Source: an uncultured Clostridia bacterium (GTDB lineage Bacteria; Bacillota; Clostridia; Christensenellales; UBA1242). From it: a stretch of DNA of 64,000 bases. Position numbers and translations under genes: made by a program. The notes beneath the pieces were generated by a model. That model was given only the letters and a program-made list of their open reading frames with translations, did not search any database and was not told the DNA's origin. This document shows, in pieces, positions 43,425 to 53,400 of the stretch (its first letter is position 1; each line of letters starts with the position of its first letter). Location of the stretch: the NCBI GenBank assembly GCA_934749845.1, contig CAKVHQ010000004.1, positions 1 to 64,000 of the forward strand, read 5' to 3'.

Positions 43425-44804
43425 ATGGAAGACAAAAAAATAAACATAGGATTATTTTGTGATTCTTTTTTTCCTATGATAGATGGCGTTATCAATGTTG
43501 TTGATAATTATGCTAAAAAATTAAATCAAATTGCCAACGTAACAGTGTTTGTCCCTCAAGGAAGAGATAAAGATTATGTAGATAATTTTCCTTACAATGT
43601 GGTTAGATGTAAGAAAAAATTTAATTGTCCCGGGCTAGATTACGACTTGCCTTTGCCTGAACTTGATGTTGATTTTTTGGATAAATTAAACGAAAGCAAT
43701 TTAGATATTGTCCATATTCATTCTCCTTTTTCTATGGGCAAATTAGGAGTAAATTATGCAAAAAAACATAAAGTTCCGTGTGTTGGAACATTACATTCTC
43801 AATTTAAACAGGACTTTTACGAAGCAACAAAAATGACAAGTTTAACAAATATATTGTTAAATTCCGCTATGAGCGTGTTTAATAAGTGTGATATATGTTG
43901 GGCTGTTAACGAAGGAATTGCTGATTTATATAGAAACGATTATAAACTTAATGCACCTTTGGCTGTTCAATATAATGCAACCGATATGGTTAAGCATGAA
44001 TTTTCTCAAAGAGAAATGAAAAAATTGGACAAAAAGTACGGCATAAAAAAAGACGAGCATGTTTTTTGCTTTGTGGGAAGATTAACCATTTTAAAAAACA
44101 TTTTGTTTTTGGTTGATGTGGTGGAAAAACTTAAGCAAAAAGGACTTAAATTTAAAATGCTTTTTGTGGGAACAGGAACAGATGAAGATAAACTTATAAA
44201 TGCAATACAAAAGAAAAATTTGTCTAAAGACATAATTTTAACAGGTCGAGTAAGCGATAAAACTGAACTTGGAAAATTTTACTCAAGGGCAGAATTACTT
44301 TTATTTCCTTCTCCTTATGACACCGATGGCTTGGTTAAATACGAGGCCGCTTGCTATGGCACTCCCGTTGTTTCAATAAAAGACTTTTATTGTGCTTCGA
44401 ACATAATTGATAATCAAACTGGCTTTTTAACAAACAATGATGTTGATAGTTTTGCGGATAAAATATTTGAAATTTGTTCTAACAAAGAACTTTATGATTT
44501 AGTTTCTAAAAATTGCCAAGAGCAACTTTACAAAACTTGGGATACCGCAGTTGAAAAAGTTTTTAAAGATTATTTAGATATTATAAATAAATACAATAAA
44601 GGATACTACAAAGAATTAAGAAAGTTTGTTAAAACAAAAAATGTTCAAACAAAAAAGATAAAAAGCAAAAAGAAACAAAGTCAAAAGAAAAGAGATAAAA
44701 AAGTTAAAACTGCAAATGATAAAATCGAAAAGTTACAAAAAATGATTAACAAACAAAATGAAAAAATAAATAAAATTAAAAATAACATAGCAAAGCAAGG
44801 TTAA
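43425..44804 (+). CDS. GT4-family glycosyltransferase with basic coiled tail
   Basis: A 459-residue enzyme. INIGLFCDSFFPMIDGVINVVDNYAKKL, HIHSPFSMGKLGVNYAKKH, FCFVGRLTILKNILFLVDVVEKL and FPSPYDTDGLVKYEAACYGTPVV place it near bacterial diacylglycerol glucosyl/galactosyl transferases. The last 70 residues are an extra Lys-rich helix (KKIKSKKKQSQKKRDKK), possibly binding acidic membrane lipids. It is a distant paralogue of the minus-strand GT4 gene. Together the three enzymes could build a glycolipid or lipoteichoic-acid anchor; this is inference. Confidence 0.88.
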   Translation: MEDKKINIGLFCDSFFPMIDGVINVVDNYAKKLNQIANVTVFVPQGRDKDYVDNFPYNVVRCKKKFNCPGLDYDLPLPELDVDFLDKLNESNLDIVHIHSPFSMGKLGVNYAKKHKVPCVGTLHSQFKQDFYEATKMTSLTNILLNSAMSVFNKCDICWAVNEGIADLYRNDYKLNAPLAVQYNATDMVKHEFSQREMKKLDKKYGIKKDEHVFCFVGRLTILKNILFLVDVVEKLKQKGLKFKMLFVGTGTDEDKLINAIQKKNLSKDIILTGRVSDKTELGKFYSRAELLLFPSPYDTDGLVKYEAACYGTPVVSIKDFYCASNIIDNQTGFLTNNDVDSFADKIFEICSNKELYDLVSKNCQEQLYKTWDTAVEKVFKDYLDIINKYNKGYYKELRKFVKTKNVQTKKIKSKKKQSQKKRDKKVKTANDKIEKLQKMINKQNEKINKIKNNIAKQG

Positions 44805-44818
44805 ATGCCTTGCTTTTT
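44792..44818 (+). terminator. Terminator of the plus-strand GT4 gene
   Basis: Stem AAAGCAAGG (44792-44800) / CCTTGCTTT (44808-44816), T-run after; the stop codon lies in the loop. Confidence 0.88.
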
Positions 44819-44849
44819 TAAATTATTTTTAAATTAAGCGTTTTTGTGA

Positions 44850-44855
44850 TAAAAT
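44850..44855 (+). promoter_or_regulatory. uvrC -10 box, leaderless layout
   Basis: TGA plus TAAAAT (44850-44855), six bases before the uvrC ATG; no SD. The -35 is weak. Confidence 0.5.
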
Positions 44856-44861
44856 AATATT

Positions 44862-46667
44862 ATGGAATTAAAAGAAAAGTTATTGTCGCTTCCAACGGGG
44901 AGTGGTTGCTATATAATGAAAGATGCCAGTGGAAATGTTATATATATTGGCAAGGCAAAAAATTTAAAACGCAGGGTGAACTCGTATTTTAACAGGACAC
45001 AAAAAAACATAAAAACCGAAAATCTTGTTAAAAACATTCACGACTTTGATTACATCGTAACAAACACCGAGTTCGACTGTTTGATGCTTGAAAATAATCT
45101 TATAAAAAAATACAAGCCACATTATAACATTTTGCTTAAAGATGATAAAAATTTCCCATACATTAAAATCAATTTAAAAGATGATTATCCTAAACTAGAA
45201 ATTACGCGAAAACTTAAAAGAGATAATGCTAAATATTTTGGACCTTATTTTGCTGGGGTTAGCGCATACACAATTTTGGATATAGCAAACTTTGCTTTTA
45301 GTTTACGCACTTGTTCAAGCAGTTTTAGCTCTTCAAAAATGCTTCCACGGGCTTGCATTAACTACGATATGGGTTTGTGTAGCGCCCCATGCGTAAACAA
45401 AATTTCAAAGGACGATTATCGCCTTCAAGTTGAAAAAGCCATAAAGTTTTTGGAAGGCGACACGAAGGAAGTTGAACACATTTTATTTTCCAAAATGGAA
45501 AAGGCAAGCGATAATTTAAATTTTGAACTTGCAATAAAAATTAGGGAGCAACTTGAATCTTTAAAAAGGCTAAAAGCAAAATATTTAACACAATTTACTA
45601 ATCATGAAAACATTGATGTTGTAGGTTGTTACTATGACGGCATAAACGCCTGCATTTCGGTTATTATTGTGAGAAACGGAAGAATGCTCGGGTGTGAAAA
45701 TTTTAATCTTTTAAGCGTTGAAAATTCTGATGACTTAATGCCACAATTCATCATGCAATACTATAGTTTTAACAGGCTTTGCCCTTCAAAAATTTACATT
45801 GAAAGTGAAATTGATGAAAGAGAAAGTTTGGAAAAATGGCTAAAAGAGAAATTTGATAAAAGCGTAAAAATTGTTGTTGCGGTTAAAGGCGACAAGAAAA
45901 AACTTATTGATGTTGCAAAAAGAAATTCACAAGAATATTTGCAAAAGTCATTAACCAAGGAACAAAACAAGCAAAAACGCACCATAATTGCATGTGAACG
46001 ATTAAAAGAAGTGCTAAACCTTAAAAGTGTTCCTTATCGCATGGAGTGCTATGATATTAGCCATGTTAGCGGAACAAACAAAGTTGCAAGCATGGTGGTG
46101 TTTAAAAATGGCGAGCCAGATAAATCTAGTTACCGTAAATTCATAATCAAGTCTGTTGAGGGGAATAACGATTTCGCTTCTTTAAACGAAACATTAAAGC
46201 GAAGAATTAAAGAGTTAAGCGGAAACGATATTAGTTTTTCGCAAACTCCAAACTTAATAGTTATTGATGGTGGAAAGGGACAACTTTCAAGCACAGCTCA
46301 AGTTGTGAATGAAGCTAACAAAAATATAGAAATTATTTCACTTGCAAAAAAACAAGAAGAAGTTTTTGTTACATCCAGCAGTCAACCTGTTGTGTTAAAG
46401 CGAAACGATTTAGCCTTGCAATTATTGCAAAGAATAAGAGATGAGGCACATCGCTTTGCCATAACTTTCCATAGAAACAGAAGAAGCAAAAATATGATTT
46501 TTAGCGAACTTGACGGCATTGAAGGACTAGGAGAAGTTCGCAAGAAAAATCTTATAAAAACTTTTGGAAGTGTTGAAAATATCAAAAATGCAACCCTTGC
46601 CGATATTATAACCAAAGGCAAAATTCCGCAAAAAGTTGCTGTAAACATTAAGCAAAAATTAGAGTAA
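44862..46667 (+). CDS. uvrC: Excinuclease ABC subunit C
   Basis: A 601-residue dual-incision nuclease of nucleotide excision repair. In order: GIY-YIG nuclease (SGCYIMKDASGNVIYIGKAKNLKRR), UvrB-binding UVR motif (FSKMEKASDNLNFELAIKIREQLESL), RNase H-like 5' nuclease (YDISHVSGTNKVASMVVF, VIDGGKGQLSS), and C-terminal helix-hairpin-helix (LDGIEGLGEVRKKNLIKTFGS). All catalytic regions are present. No SD; the message is probably leaderless. The uvrA and uvrB genes are not in the window. Confidence 0.97.
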   Translation: MELKEKLLSLPTGSGCYIMKDASGNVIYIGKAKNLKRRVNSYFNRTQKNIKTENLVKNIHDFDYIVTNTEFDCLMLENNLIKKYKPHYNILLKDDKNFPYIKINLKDDYPKLEITRKLKRDNAKYFGPYFAGVSAYTILDIANFAFSLRTCSSSFSSSKMLPRACINYDMGLCSAPCVNKISKDDYRLQVEKAIKFLEGDTKEVEHILFSKMEKASDNLNFELAIKIREQLESLKRLKAKYLTQFTNHENIDVVGCYYDGINACISVIIVRNGRMLGCENFNLLSVENSDDLMPQFIMQYYSFNRLCPSKIYIESEIDERESLEKWLKEKFDKSVKIVVAVKGDKKKLIDVAKRNSQEYLQKSLTKEQNKQKRTIIACERLKEVLNLKSVPYRMECYDISHVSGTNKVASMVVFKNGEPDKSSYRKFIIKSVEGNNDFASLNETLKRRIKELSGNDISFSQTPNLIVIDGGKGQLSSTAQVVNEANKNIEIISLAKKQEEVFVTSSSQPVVLKRNDLALQLLQRIRDEAHRFAITFHRNRRSKNMIFSELDGIEGLGEVRKKNLIKTFGSVENIKNATLADIITKGKIPQKVAVNIKQKLE

Positions 46668-46713
46668 ATGTAAAGTTTTCATATTATAAAGCATTCAATC
46701 ATATTTTATAATA

Positions 46714-47799
46714 ATGAAAAATAGTAAAACCAAAAATATATTAAAATACATCATCAAAATTTTGATGAGTATTTTTATTTTGTTTTACATTGTGATTGCG
46801 CCAGTAACCATATTTCCTAAACTTAAAAAAAGTCAAGGACTTGTTAACAAAGAAATTGAAATTGAATACATGGGAATTTTGGAGTTGTGGAACATCGACA
46901 CCTTTGAAGGCGGAAGTGTTTCAAGAACCAATTTTTTGCAAAAAAGAGCGATGGAGTTTGAAAAAACTCACACAGGCACTTTTATAATGGTTCAAAACAT
47001 GACCCCCGAACAAGCCGTATTAAACTTTGAAAATGGAAACCTTCCAGATATGGTTTCGTTTGGCATAGGGGTGGGCGATAAACTTGTTTCTAATTTAATT
47101 GATTTAAGTGGCGACTACTCTGTGCGAGAAATTTTAAATGGTGGAAAATTTAATGGGAAGCAGCTTGCTGTTCCTTATCTTCTTGGGGGATATACGCTAA
47201 TAAATGATAATAATTCTCAATTTGAAAACAATAGAATTTCACTGCCAATAGGGTGCGGATTAAGTTCTTATAATAATAGTTTAATTTCGCTTTTAATAAA
47301 TAATATGGAAGTTGCAAATTTATATGAGAACAGTTCTCAATTAGACACTTTCTCGGCATATGACAAGTATCTCGATAAGAAATTTGATTGCCTTCTTGGA
47401 ACTCAAAGAGATATGTATAGAGTGTTAAACCGAATAGAAAAGGGAAATATGACTCCTCGCAGTTTTTACAATTTTTCTGGCTTTACAGATTTGGTTCAAT
47501 ATATAGGTGTGTGCGCAAAAGACGATGTTAAGCAAGAAATATCAAAGCAATTTGTAAAACACTTGTTAAGTGACGCCAGCCAAGAAAAAATAGAAAATAT
47601 AAATATGTTTTCTGTAACTGGAAAAAAGTTATATTCAACTGGCGAGTTTGCCGAAATGGAGAGTGCTTTGTCAAAGCCTTTAAAAACCTTAAATGTTTTT
47701 TTATCAAATGAAAAATTAGAACAATTAAAGCAATATAGTTTGAACGCACTTGCTGGCGACAAACAGTCTTTAAGTGAGCTAAAAAAATATTTGGTGTAG
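46714..47799 (+). CDS. Membrane-anchored solute-binding-protein-like, orphan
   Basis: A 361-residue protein with an uncleaved N-terminal membrane helix (ILKYIIKILMSIFILFYIVIAPVTIF) and no lipobox. The rest resembles family-1 extracellular solute-binding proteins of sugar ABC importers (FLQKRAMEFEKTHTGTFIMVQNMT, NGNLPDMVSFGIGV, NGKQLAVPYLLGGYTLINDN). No permease or ATPase is nearby. It sits between uvrC and murB in the same direction, so a role in envelope sensing is as likely as transport. The sequence match is by pattern and uncertain. Confidence 0.65.
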   Translation: MKNSKTKNILKYIIKILMSIFILFYIVIAPVTIFPKLKKSQGLVNKEIEIEYMGILELWNIDTFEGGSVSRTNFLQKRAMEFEKTHTGTFIMVQNMTPEQAVLNFENGNLPDMVSFGIGVGDKLVSNLIDLSGDYSVREILNGGKFNGKQLAVPYLLGGYTLINDNNSQFENNRISLPIGCGLSSYNNSLISLLINNMEVANLYENSSQLDTFSAYDKYLDKKFDCLLGTQRDMYRVLNRIEKGNMTPRSFYNFSGFTDLVQYIGVCAKDDVKQEISKQFVKHLLSDASQEKIENINMFSVTGKKLYSTGEFAEMESALSKPLKTLNVFLSNEKLEQLKQYSLNALAGDKQSLSELKKYLV

Positions 47800-47805
47800 G
47801 TGAAA

Positions 47806-48708
47806 ATGGAACTTTTAGATTTTTTAGAACATAATGGCATAGAGTTTAAATTAAAACAAAGCCTTTCAAATTACACAAACTTTAAAATAGGTGGAGAATG
47901 TCCTGTTATGGTTTTTCCAAGTTCCATTTCAAAGTTTGTTAGACTATTAAAGTTTTTAAATGAAAGCAACATTAAATTTTATGTGCTTAGTGCTGGAACA
48001 AATATATTGTGCAGTGATAATGGCTATGACGGGGTTATTATTAAACTTGGTGGAAAACTTAAAAATTATAAACTAGCGGGTAATAGAATTTTTGCCGAAG
48101 CAGGCATGAACTTGTTTGAACTTAATCGAATCTTGCTTGAACATAGTTTGTCGGGACTAGAATTTAGTTATGGCATTCCGGGAAGTGTTGGCGGTGCAGT
48201 TTGCATGAATGCGGGTGCGTATGGTAAAAGCGTTGGCGACTATATTGTTAATGTTAAAGTTTTTGACGGTCATAAAATTCGCACACTTTCAAAAAGTGAA
48301 ATGAAATTTTCATATAGGCACAGCGTTGTGTTTGAAAAGCATTATATTGTGCTGGGTGCAACTTTTTTGCTTGATAACGGAGTTTATGAAAACATAAAAC
48401 AAAGTCAGCAACAATTTTTAACCAAGCGCCTTGAAACACAACCGTATCACGAAGCAAGTGCGGGAAGCGTTTTTAAGCGACTGGAAAACGGAGTAACGCC
48501 TGTTAGCAAAATGATTGACGAACTTGGCTTAAAAGGTTATAGTGTTGGTGATGCTCAAATTTCGACTATTCATGCGGGATTTATTGTAAATAAAGGTAAA
48601 GCCTCTTGCAATGATGTTAAAAATTTGATAAAATATGTACAGAGTCGAGTAAAAGCAAGTTATAATGAAGACATCGAACTTGAAATTGTATTATTAGGAG
48701 AAAACTGA
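47806..48708 (+). CDS. murB: UDP-N-acetylenolpyruvoylglucosamine reductase
   Basis: A 300-residue FAD enzyme making UDP-MurNAc for peptidoglycan. FAD site: SAGTNILCSDNGYDGVIIKLGG and SYGIPGSVGGAVCMNAGAYG; catalytic Ser region AGSVFKR; end AGFIVNKGKASCNDVKNLI. It belongs to the short type without the E. coli-specific insertion. ATG 47806 has AGGTG just upstream; GTG at 47800 is in frame too. The stop overlaps the next start by one base (TGATG). Confidence 0.96.
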   Translation: MELLDFLEHNGIEFKLKQSLSNYTNFKIGGECPVMVFPSSISKFVRLLKFLNESNIKFYVLSAGTNILCSDNGYDGVIIKLGGKLKNYKLAGNRIFAEAGMNLFELNRILLEHSLSGLEFSYGIPGSVGGAVCMNAGAYGKSVGDYIVNVKVFDGHKIRTLSKSEMKFSYRHSVVFEKHYIVLGATFLLDNGVYENIKQSQQQFLTKRLETQPYHEASAGSVFKRLENGVTPVSKMIDELGLKGYSVGDAQISTIHAGFIVNKGKASCNDVKNLIKYVQSRVKASYNEDIELEIVLLGEN

Positions 48709-49457
48709 TGGTTTTAAAAGGTGACTATCACACACACACAATTTTCAGTCACGGAACTGGCACTATTGAAGATAATGTTAAAGTCGCAGTTAAAAAAGGC
48801 TTAAAACAAGTGGCAATAACCGACCACGGCTTTAACCATAAACTTTACGGCGTAAGACGAATAGACATTCCAGTTATGCGAAAACAAGTTGAACAATTAA
48901 AAAAGGAATACCCTATTGATGTTTTGCTTGGAATTGAAAGCAATTTAATTGGCGAAAATGGTGCTATTGACTTATTAAAAGAAGAAGAAAAACTTTTTGA
49001 TGTGATAATTATGGGCTATCATAAAATTATCACAGCACAAAGCATAAACGATAGATTGGGCTTTTTTGCTCGCAACGATTTTAGAAAAATTTTCTCAACT
49101 AAATGGATTATTCAAAAAAACACAGATGCTTATTTAAGAGCAATAGATATGTATAACATCGACATTTTGGCTCACCTAAATTATGGCATGCCAGTTGATG
49201 CACCTCAAATTGCAAAACTTGCCCTTCAAAAAGGCACATATATTGAACTTAACGGAAAGCGTACAATATTTAGTAGAGATGACATCGAAAAAATGGTTGA
49301 TATGAAAACCAAATTTATTATGGACAGTGATGCTCACGCTCCAGAAAAAGTGGGCGAGTGCAATCATCCAATGAACTTTGCTATCACTCATCAAATTCCA
49401 AAAGAACTTATCGTCAACATGGACGATATTCCAAAATTTAAAAATCACAAGGGCTAA
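48708..49457 (+). CDS. PHP-domain phosphoesterase
   Basis: A 249-residue stand-alone PHP protein, YcdX-like. The metal ligands are in order: GDYHTHTIFSHGTG, ITDHGFNHKLYG, LGIESNLI, MGYHK, DILAHLNYG and MDSDAHAPEKVG. It may hydrolyse a small phosphorylated compound; the substrate is unknown. Coupled with murB (one-base overlap) and two bases before whiA. A second PHP domain occurs in dnaE downstream, but this one lacks any polymerase. Confidence 0.87.
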   Translation: MVLKGDYHTHTIFSHGTGTIEDNVKVAVKKGLKQVAITDHGFNHKLYGVRRIDIPVMRKQVEQLKKEYPIDVLLGIESNLIGENGAIDLLKEEEKLFDVIIMGYHKIITAQSINDRLGFFARNDFRKIFSTKWIIQKNTDAYLRAIDMYNIDILAHLNYGMPVDAPQIAKLALQKGTYIELNGKRTIFSRDDIEKMVDMKTKFIMDSDAHAPEKVGECNHPMNFAITHQIPKELIVNMDDIPKFKNHKG

Positions 49458-49459
49458 AA

Positions 49460-50431
49460 ATGGAATCATTTAATAGTAAACTTAAAAAAGAATTGTGCCA
49501 ACTTCTGCCAACCGATAACGAATTGGCACTTTCTTTTTTGTCGGCTATTATTAAATCTATTGGCGAAATTTCTAAATCAAAAAAAGGCTTTTCCATTGTT
49601 ATTAAAACAGAATTACTAGACATTTATAATTGTTTAAATAAAATTCTTTCAAACTTGTATGGCACGAGTGCGGAACTATCTATCAGCGATGATGTTGGCT
49701 ATGACGATAGGGTTAAGTATGAGATTATTTTTCCTGAAAAATTTACAAACCAAATTTTGCAAGATTGTGAAATTATAAGTTACGATGAAAATAAGTTTGT
49801 TCAAATAAATGGCGGAATTTCTAAGTATTTAATCGACACCGAAGAAAAAATTTTATCATACATTAAAGGTTTGTTTATTGCTTGTGGAACAACAAATATA
49901 GTGCTTTCAACCAAAGAAGGAAACAACAAAAGCAGTGGATATCATTTGGAGTTTGTGTTTTCAAGCGAGCAACTAGCCTTAGATTTTATGGAAGCACTTG
50001 CCGAGATAAACATTTTTGCAAAAAAGGTGGAGCGAAAAGAATACTATGTTGTTTACTTGCAAGATTTTCAGCAAATAATAAATTTGCTAGGGCTGTTAAA
50101 GGCAACAAAGTCATTTTTAGATTTGCAAAACGAAAATGCTTATCGAGAAATGCGTAATAATGTTAACAGGCAAAATAATTGCTCAACAGCGAACATCACA
50201 AAAATGGTTAATGCAAGCATGGAGCAACTTAATGCGATAAAGGTTATTCAAGACACTGTTGGCATTGAAAGTTTAGACGAAAATTTAAAACAAGTGTGCT
50301 ATTTGCGTCTTGCAAACCCCGAAGAAACTTTGGACTCTTTGGTTAAACTTTCTATGAACAAAATTTCTAAAAGTGGATTGTATCATAGGTTTCAAAAAAT
50401 AATAAAAATTGCTAAAGAAATAAAACAGTAA
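49460..50431 (+). CDS. whiA: DNA-binding protein WhiA
   Basis: A 323-residue WhiA: an N-terminal LAGLIDADG-homing-endonuclease-like domain (FLSAIIKSIGEISKSKKGFSIVI, YIKGLFIACGTTNIV) and a C-terminal helix-turn-helix (RQNNCSTANITKMVNASMEQLNAIKVI). In Bacillota it influences cell division and chromosome segregation. Usually it follows rapZ-yvcK; here it follows murB and the PHP gene. It ends at a terminator before dnaE. Confidence 0.95.
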   Translation: MESFNSKLKKELCQLLPTDNELALSFLSAIIKSIGEISKSKKGFSIVIKTELLDIYNCLNKILSNLYGTSAELSISDDVGYDDRVKYEIIFPEKFTNQILQDCEIISYDENKFVQINGGISKYLIDTEEKILSYIKGLFIACGTTNIVLSTKEGNNKSSGYHLEFVFSSEQLALDFMEALAEINIFAKKVERKEYYVVYLQDFQQIINLLGLLKATKSFLDLQNENAYREMRNNVNRQNNCSTANITKMVNASMEQLNAIKVIQDTVGIESLDENLKQVCYLRLANPEETLDSLVKLSMNKISKSGLYHRFQKIIKIAKEIKQ

Positions 50432-50439
50432 AATTTTGG

Positions 50440-50474
50440 TAGATAACTTTTAAAAAATGTTATCTATTTTTTTT
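50440..50474 (+). terminator. Terminator of whiA
   Basis: Stem TAGATAAC (50440-50447) / GTTATCTA (50459-50466), then T8. The -10 of dnaE starts ten bases later. Confidence 0.87.
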
Positions 50475-50483
50475 GTTTGTTGG

Positions 50484-50489
50484 TATAAT
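50484..50489 (+). promoter_or_regulatory. dnaE -10 box, leaderless layout
   Basis: TGG plus TATAAT (50484-50489), six bases before ATG 50496, directly after the whiA terminator. No SD. The -35 region is poor. Confidence 0.55.
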
Positions 50490-50495
50490 CAAAAT

Positions 50496-53400
50496 ATGGA
50501 AAATAAGCAGAGCAATTTTGTTCATCTTCATTTGCATACAGAATATAGTTTGCTAGATGGCGCAATAAAAGTTAAGGATTTGATAAAAAAAGTTGAGAGC
50601 ATGGGGCAAACCGCTGTTGCCGTAACAGACCATGGCAACATGCATGTTACGACCGAGTTTCTAGACTCTCTTTCGGCATACAATAAAAAAATAGACGATT
50701 GGAACAGTAAGCCAGAAAACCAGGGTAATCAAAAAAATCACATAAAGGGGATTGTTGGTTGCGAGTTTTATGTTTCGCCAAACCTTAATATTAAGTCGGG
50801 CGGGCTAGATTATAGCCACCTTATTTTGCTTGCAAAAAACGAAGTTGGCTATCACACCTTGGCAAAACTTAATGGTATTGCTTCGGTTGACGGATTTTAT
50901 TATAAACCAAGAATAGACTACGAAACATTAAAAAAGTATCACGATGGTTTAATTTGCACGAACGCATGTATTAGTGGCGACATCCCAAAACTAATTTTGG
51001 CTCGAAGATATGATGAAGCCGAAAAATTAGCCTTGGAAATGAAAGAAATGTTTGGCGATGACTTTTATTTTGAAGTTCAAAACCACTTTATTCCAGAAGA
51101 ATTAGAAGTTAGAACTCATCTTAAAGAAATGGGCGAAAAACTTGGAATAAAACTTATTGCAACCAACGACTGTCACTACTTGAACAAAGAAGATAGCGAA
51201 GCGCAAGAAGTTTTAATGTGTATTAGCATGAAAAAAACCATGGACGACCCAACTCACATAAGATATGGCGACCAATTTTATGTTAAAAGTGAACAAGAGA
51301 TGTTGGAAGTTTTAAAAGGCTTTGAAGATGCTGTTCACAACACGATGGAAATTGCTAATAAATGTGAAGAGTTTTATTTGCATAAAGACCCTTCGCTAAT
51401 TCCGCTATACAAAGCACCAGATGGCAAAACTTCTCGTGAGTATGTTAGAGAACTTGCCACAAATGGTGTTTACGCAAAGTATAAAGAAGTAACTCCAGAA
51501 ATAAAAGAGCGTTTGGAATACGAACTTGGAATTATCGACCGTATGGGCTTTAACGATTACTTCTTGGTTGTTTGGGATTACATAAATTATGCCGAAAGTG
51601 TTGGCATAGCCGTTGGCCCAGGTCGTGGAAGCGGTGCGGGTAGTATTGTTGCTTATGGTATGGGCATTACAAAACTAGACCCACTTAAATATAGTTTGTT
51701 CTTTGAACGCTTTTTGAACCCAGAAAGAGTTTCTATGCCCGACTTTGATATCGACTTTGAGCCGGAAAGAACAGAAGAAGTTATTCAATATGTTACCGAA
51801 AAGTATGGTCACGACAAGGTTTGTCGAATTGTAACTTTTGGTAGGCTAAAAGCCAAAGCGGTTATTAAAGATGTTGCCAGAGTGTTTAGAATGCCATACG
51901 CTCAAAGTGACGAAATAACCAAACTTATCGACACAGTTGGAATGTTCGACCATGAAACATTAAAATATGTGTTTGGTCTTGCAGATAAAAGTAAGAAAAA
52001 TGACGACCCAGAATTGCAAGCAAAATACGAAGACGACTTAAAATACGAAAACCCAGAACTTGTTGAAATGTATAACAATAATCCAAATGTTAAACGAGTT
52101 GTAGACATTGCAATTAAACTTGAAAACATGCCACGAAATTTGTCTGTGCATGCAGCAGGTGTTGTTATTTGTAATAAGGTTCTTGACGAAAACATTCCTT
52201 TAACAAGAGTGGGCGACACCATTGTAACGCAATATAACATGATTGATGTTGAGCATTTAGGCTTTTTGAAAATGGACTTTTTGCGTGTTGAAACATTATC
52301 GGATATTATTGCAACCAAAAAGATTATTAAGCAAGTTCATAACATAGACATCGACTTTTACGATATGGAGTACACCGATCCAAAAGTTTACGACCTTGTT
52401 TGTTCAAGTGATACCGATGCCGTGTTCCAGTTGGAAAGTGGTGGTTTTAAAAAGTTCTTAACCGACCTTCAACCAAGGCGACTAGAAGATATCATTGCGG
52501 GAACAGCCCTTTTTAGACCCGGTCCTATGGATAGTATTCCTAAATATATTAAAAACAAAAATGACCCATCTAAAATTGATTATGGCATGGACTGCCTAAA
52601 ACCAATTTTGGAACCTACCTATGGTATTATCGTTTATCAAGAGCAAGTTATGAACATTTTGCAAGAAATGGCAGGCTACTCACTTGGACAGGCGGATAAT
52701 GTTCGTCGTATGATGGGTAAAAAGCAAATGGACAAAATGATTGCGGAACGCCATACTTTCCTTTATGGTAGAGATGATGAAAAACACCCAATAGATGGTG
52801 CAATTAAGCGTGGCGCAAGTGAAGAATTTGCAAATCAAATTTTCGACCAAATGACCAGTTTTGCATCGTACGCGTTTAACAAAGCACATGCTGCTGCCTA
52901 CACTTTCATAACCTATCAAACAGCATATTTAAAAACATATTACCCAGTTGAGTTTTTAATTGGTGTGTTAAACAATCGTTTAAACAAACCAGAAGATATT
53001 GCAAAATACATTTTGTATGCAAAAGGTAAAGGCTATAGTGTTTATCCACCAGATGTAAACAAAAGTCAAAGTTTGTTCAGTTATGAAAATGGCGGAATAC
53101 GCTTTGGTATTGGCGCTTTGAAAAATATGGGTATTGCAATTAGTGAAAAAATAATCGAAGAGAGAAAACTTAATGGCGATTATTTGGATATTAACGACTT
53201 GATTTCACGAACAAACAAATATGGTTTGAACAAAAAAGGAATTGAAGCGTTAATACTTTCTGGCTCGCTTGATGGGTTTAACAAACCAAGAAGTGTTTTA
53301 ATGGAAGTTTACGAAAAAATTAGTGAAAGAGTGAATATGGACAAAAAGGCACAAAGCAACGGGCAAATGAGTTTGTTTGGCAGTTTGATCCCAGCCTCTA

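Noticed and set aside
50457..50495. Longer DnaE from ATG 50457
   Set aside because: Lies in the whiA terminator and upstream of the -10; residues do not match DnaE starts.
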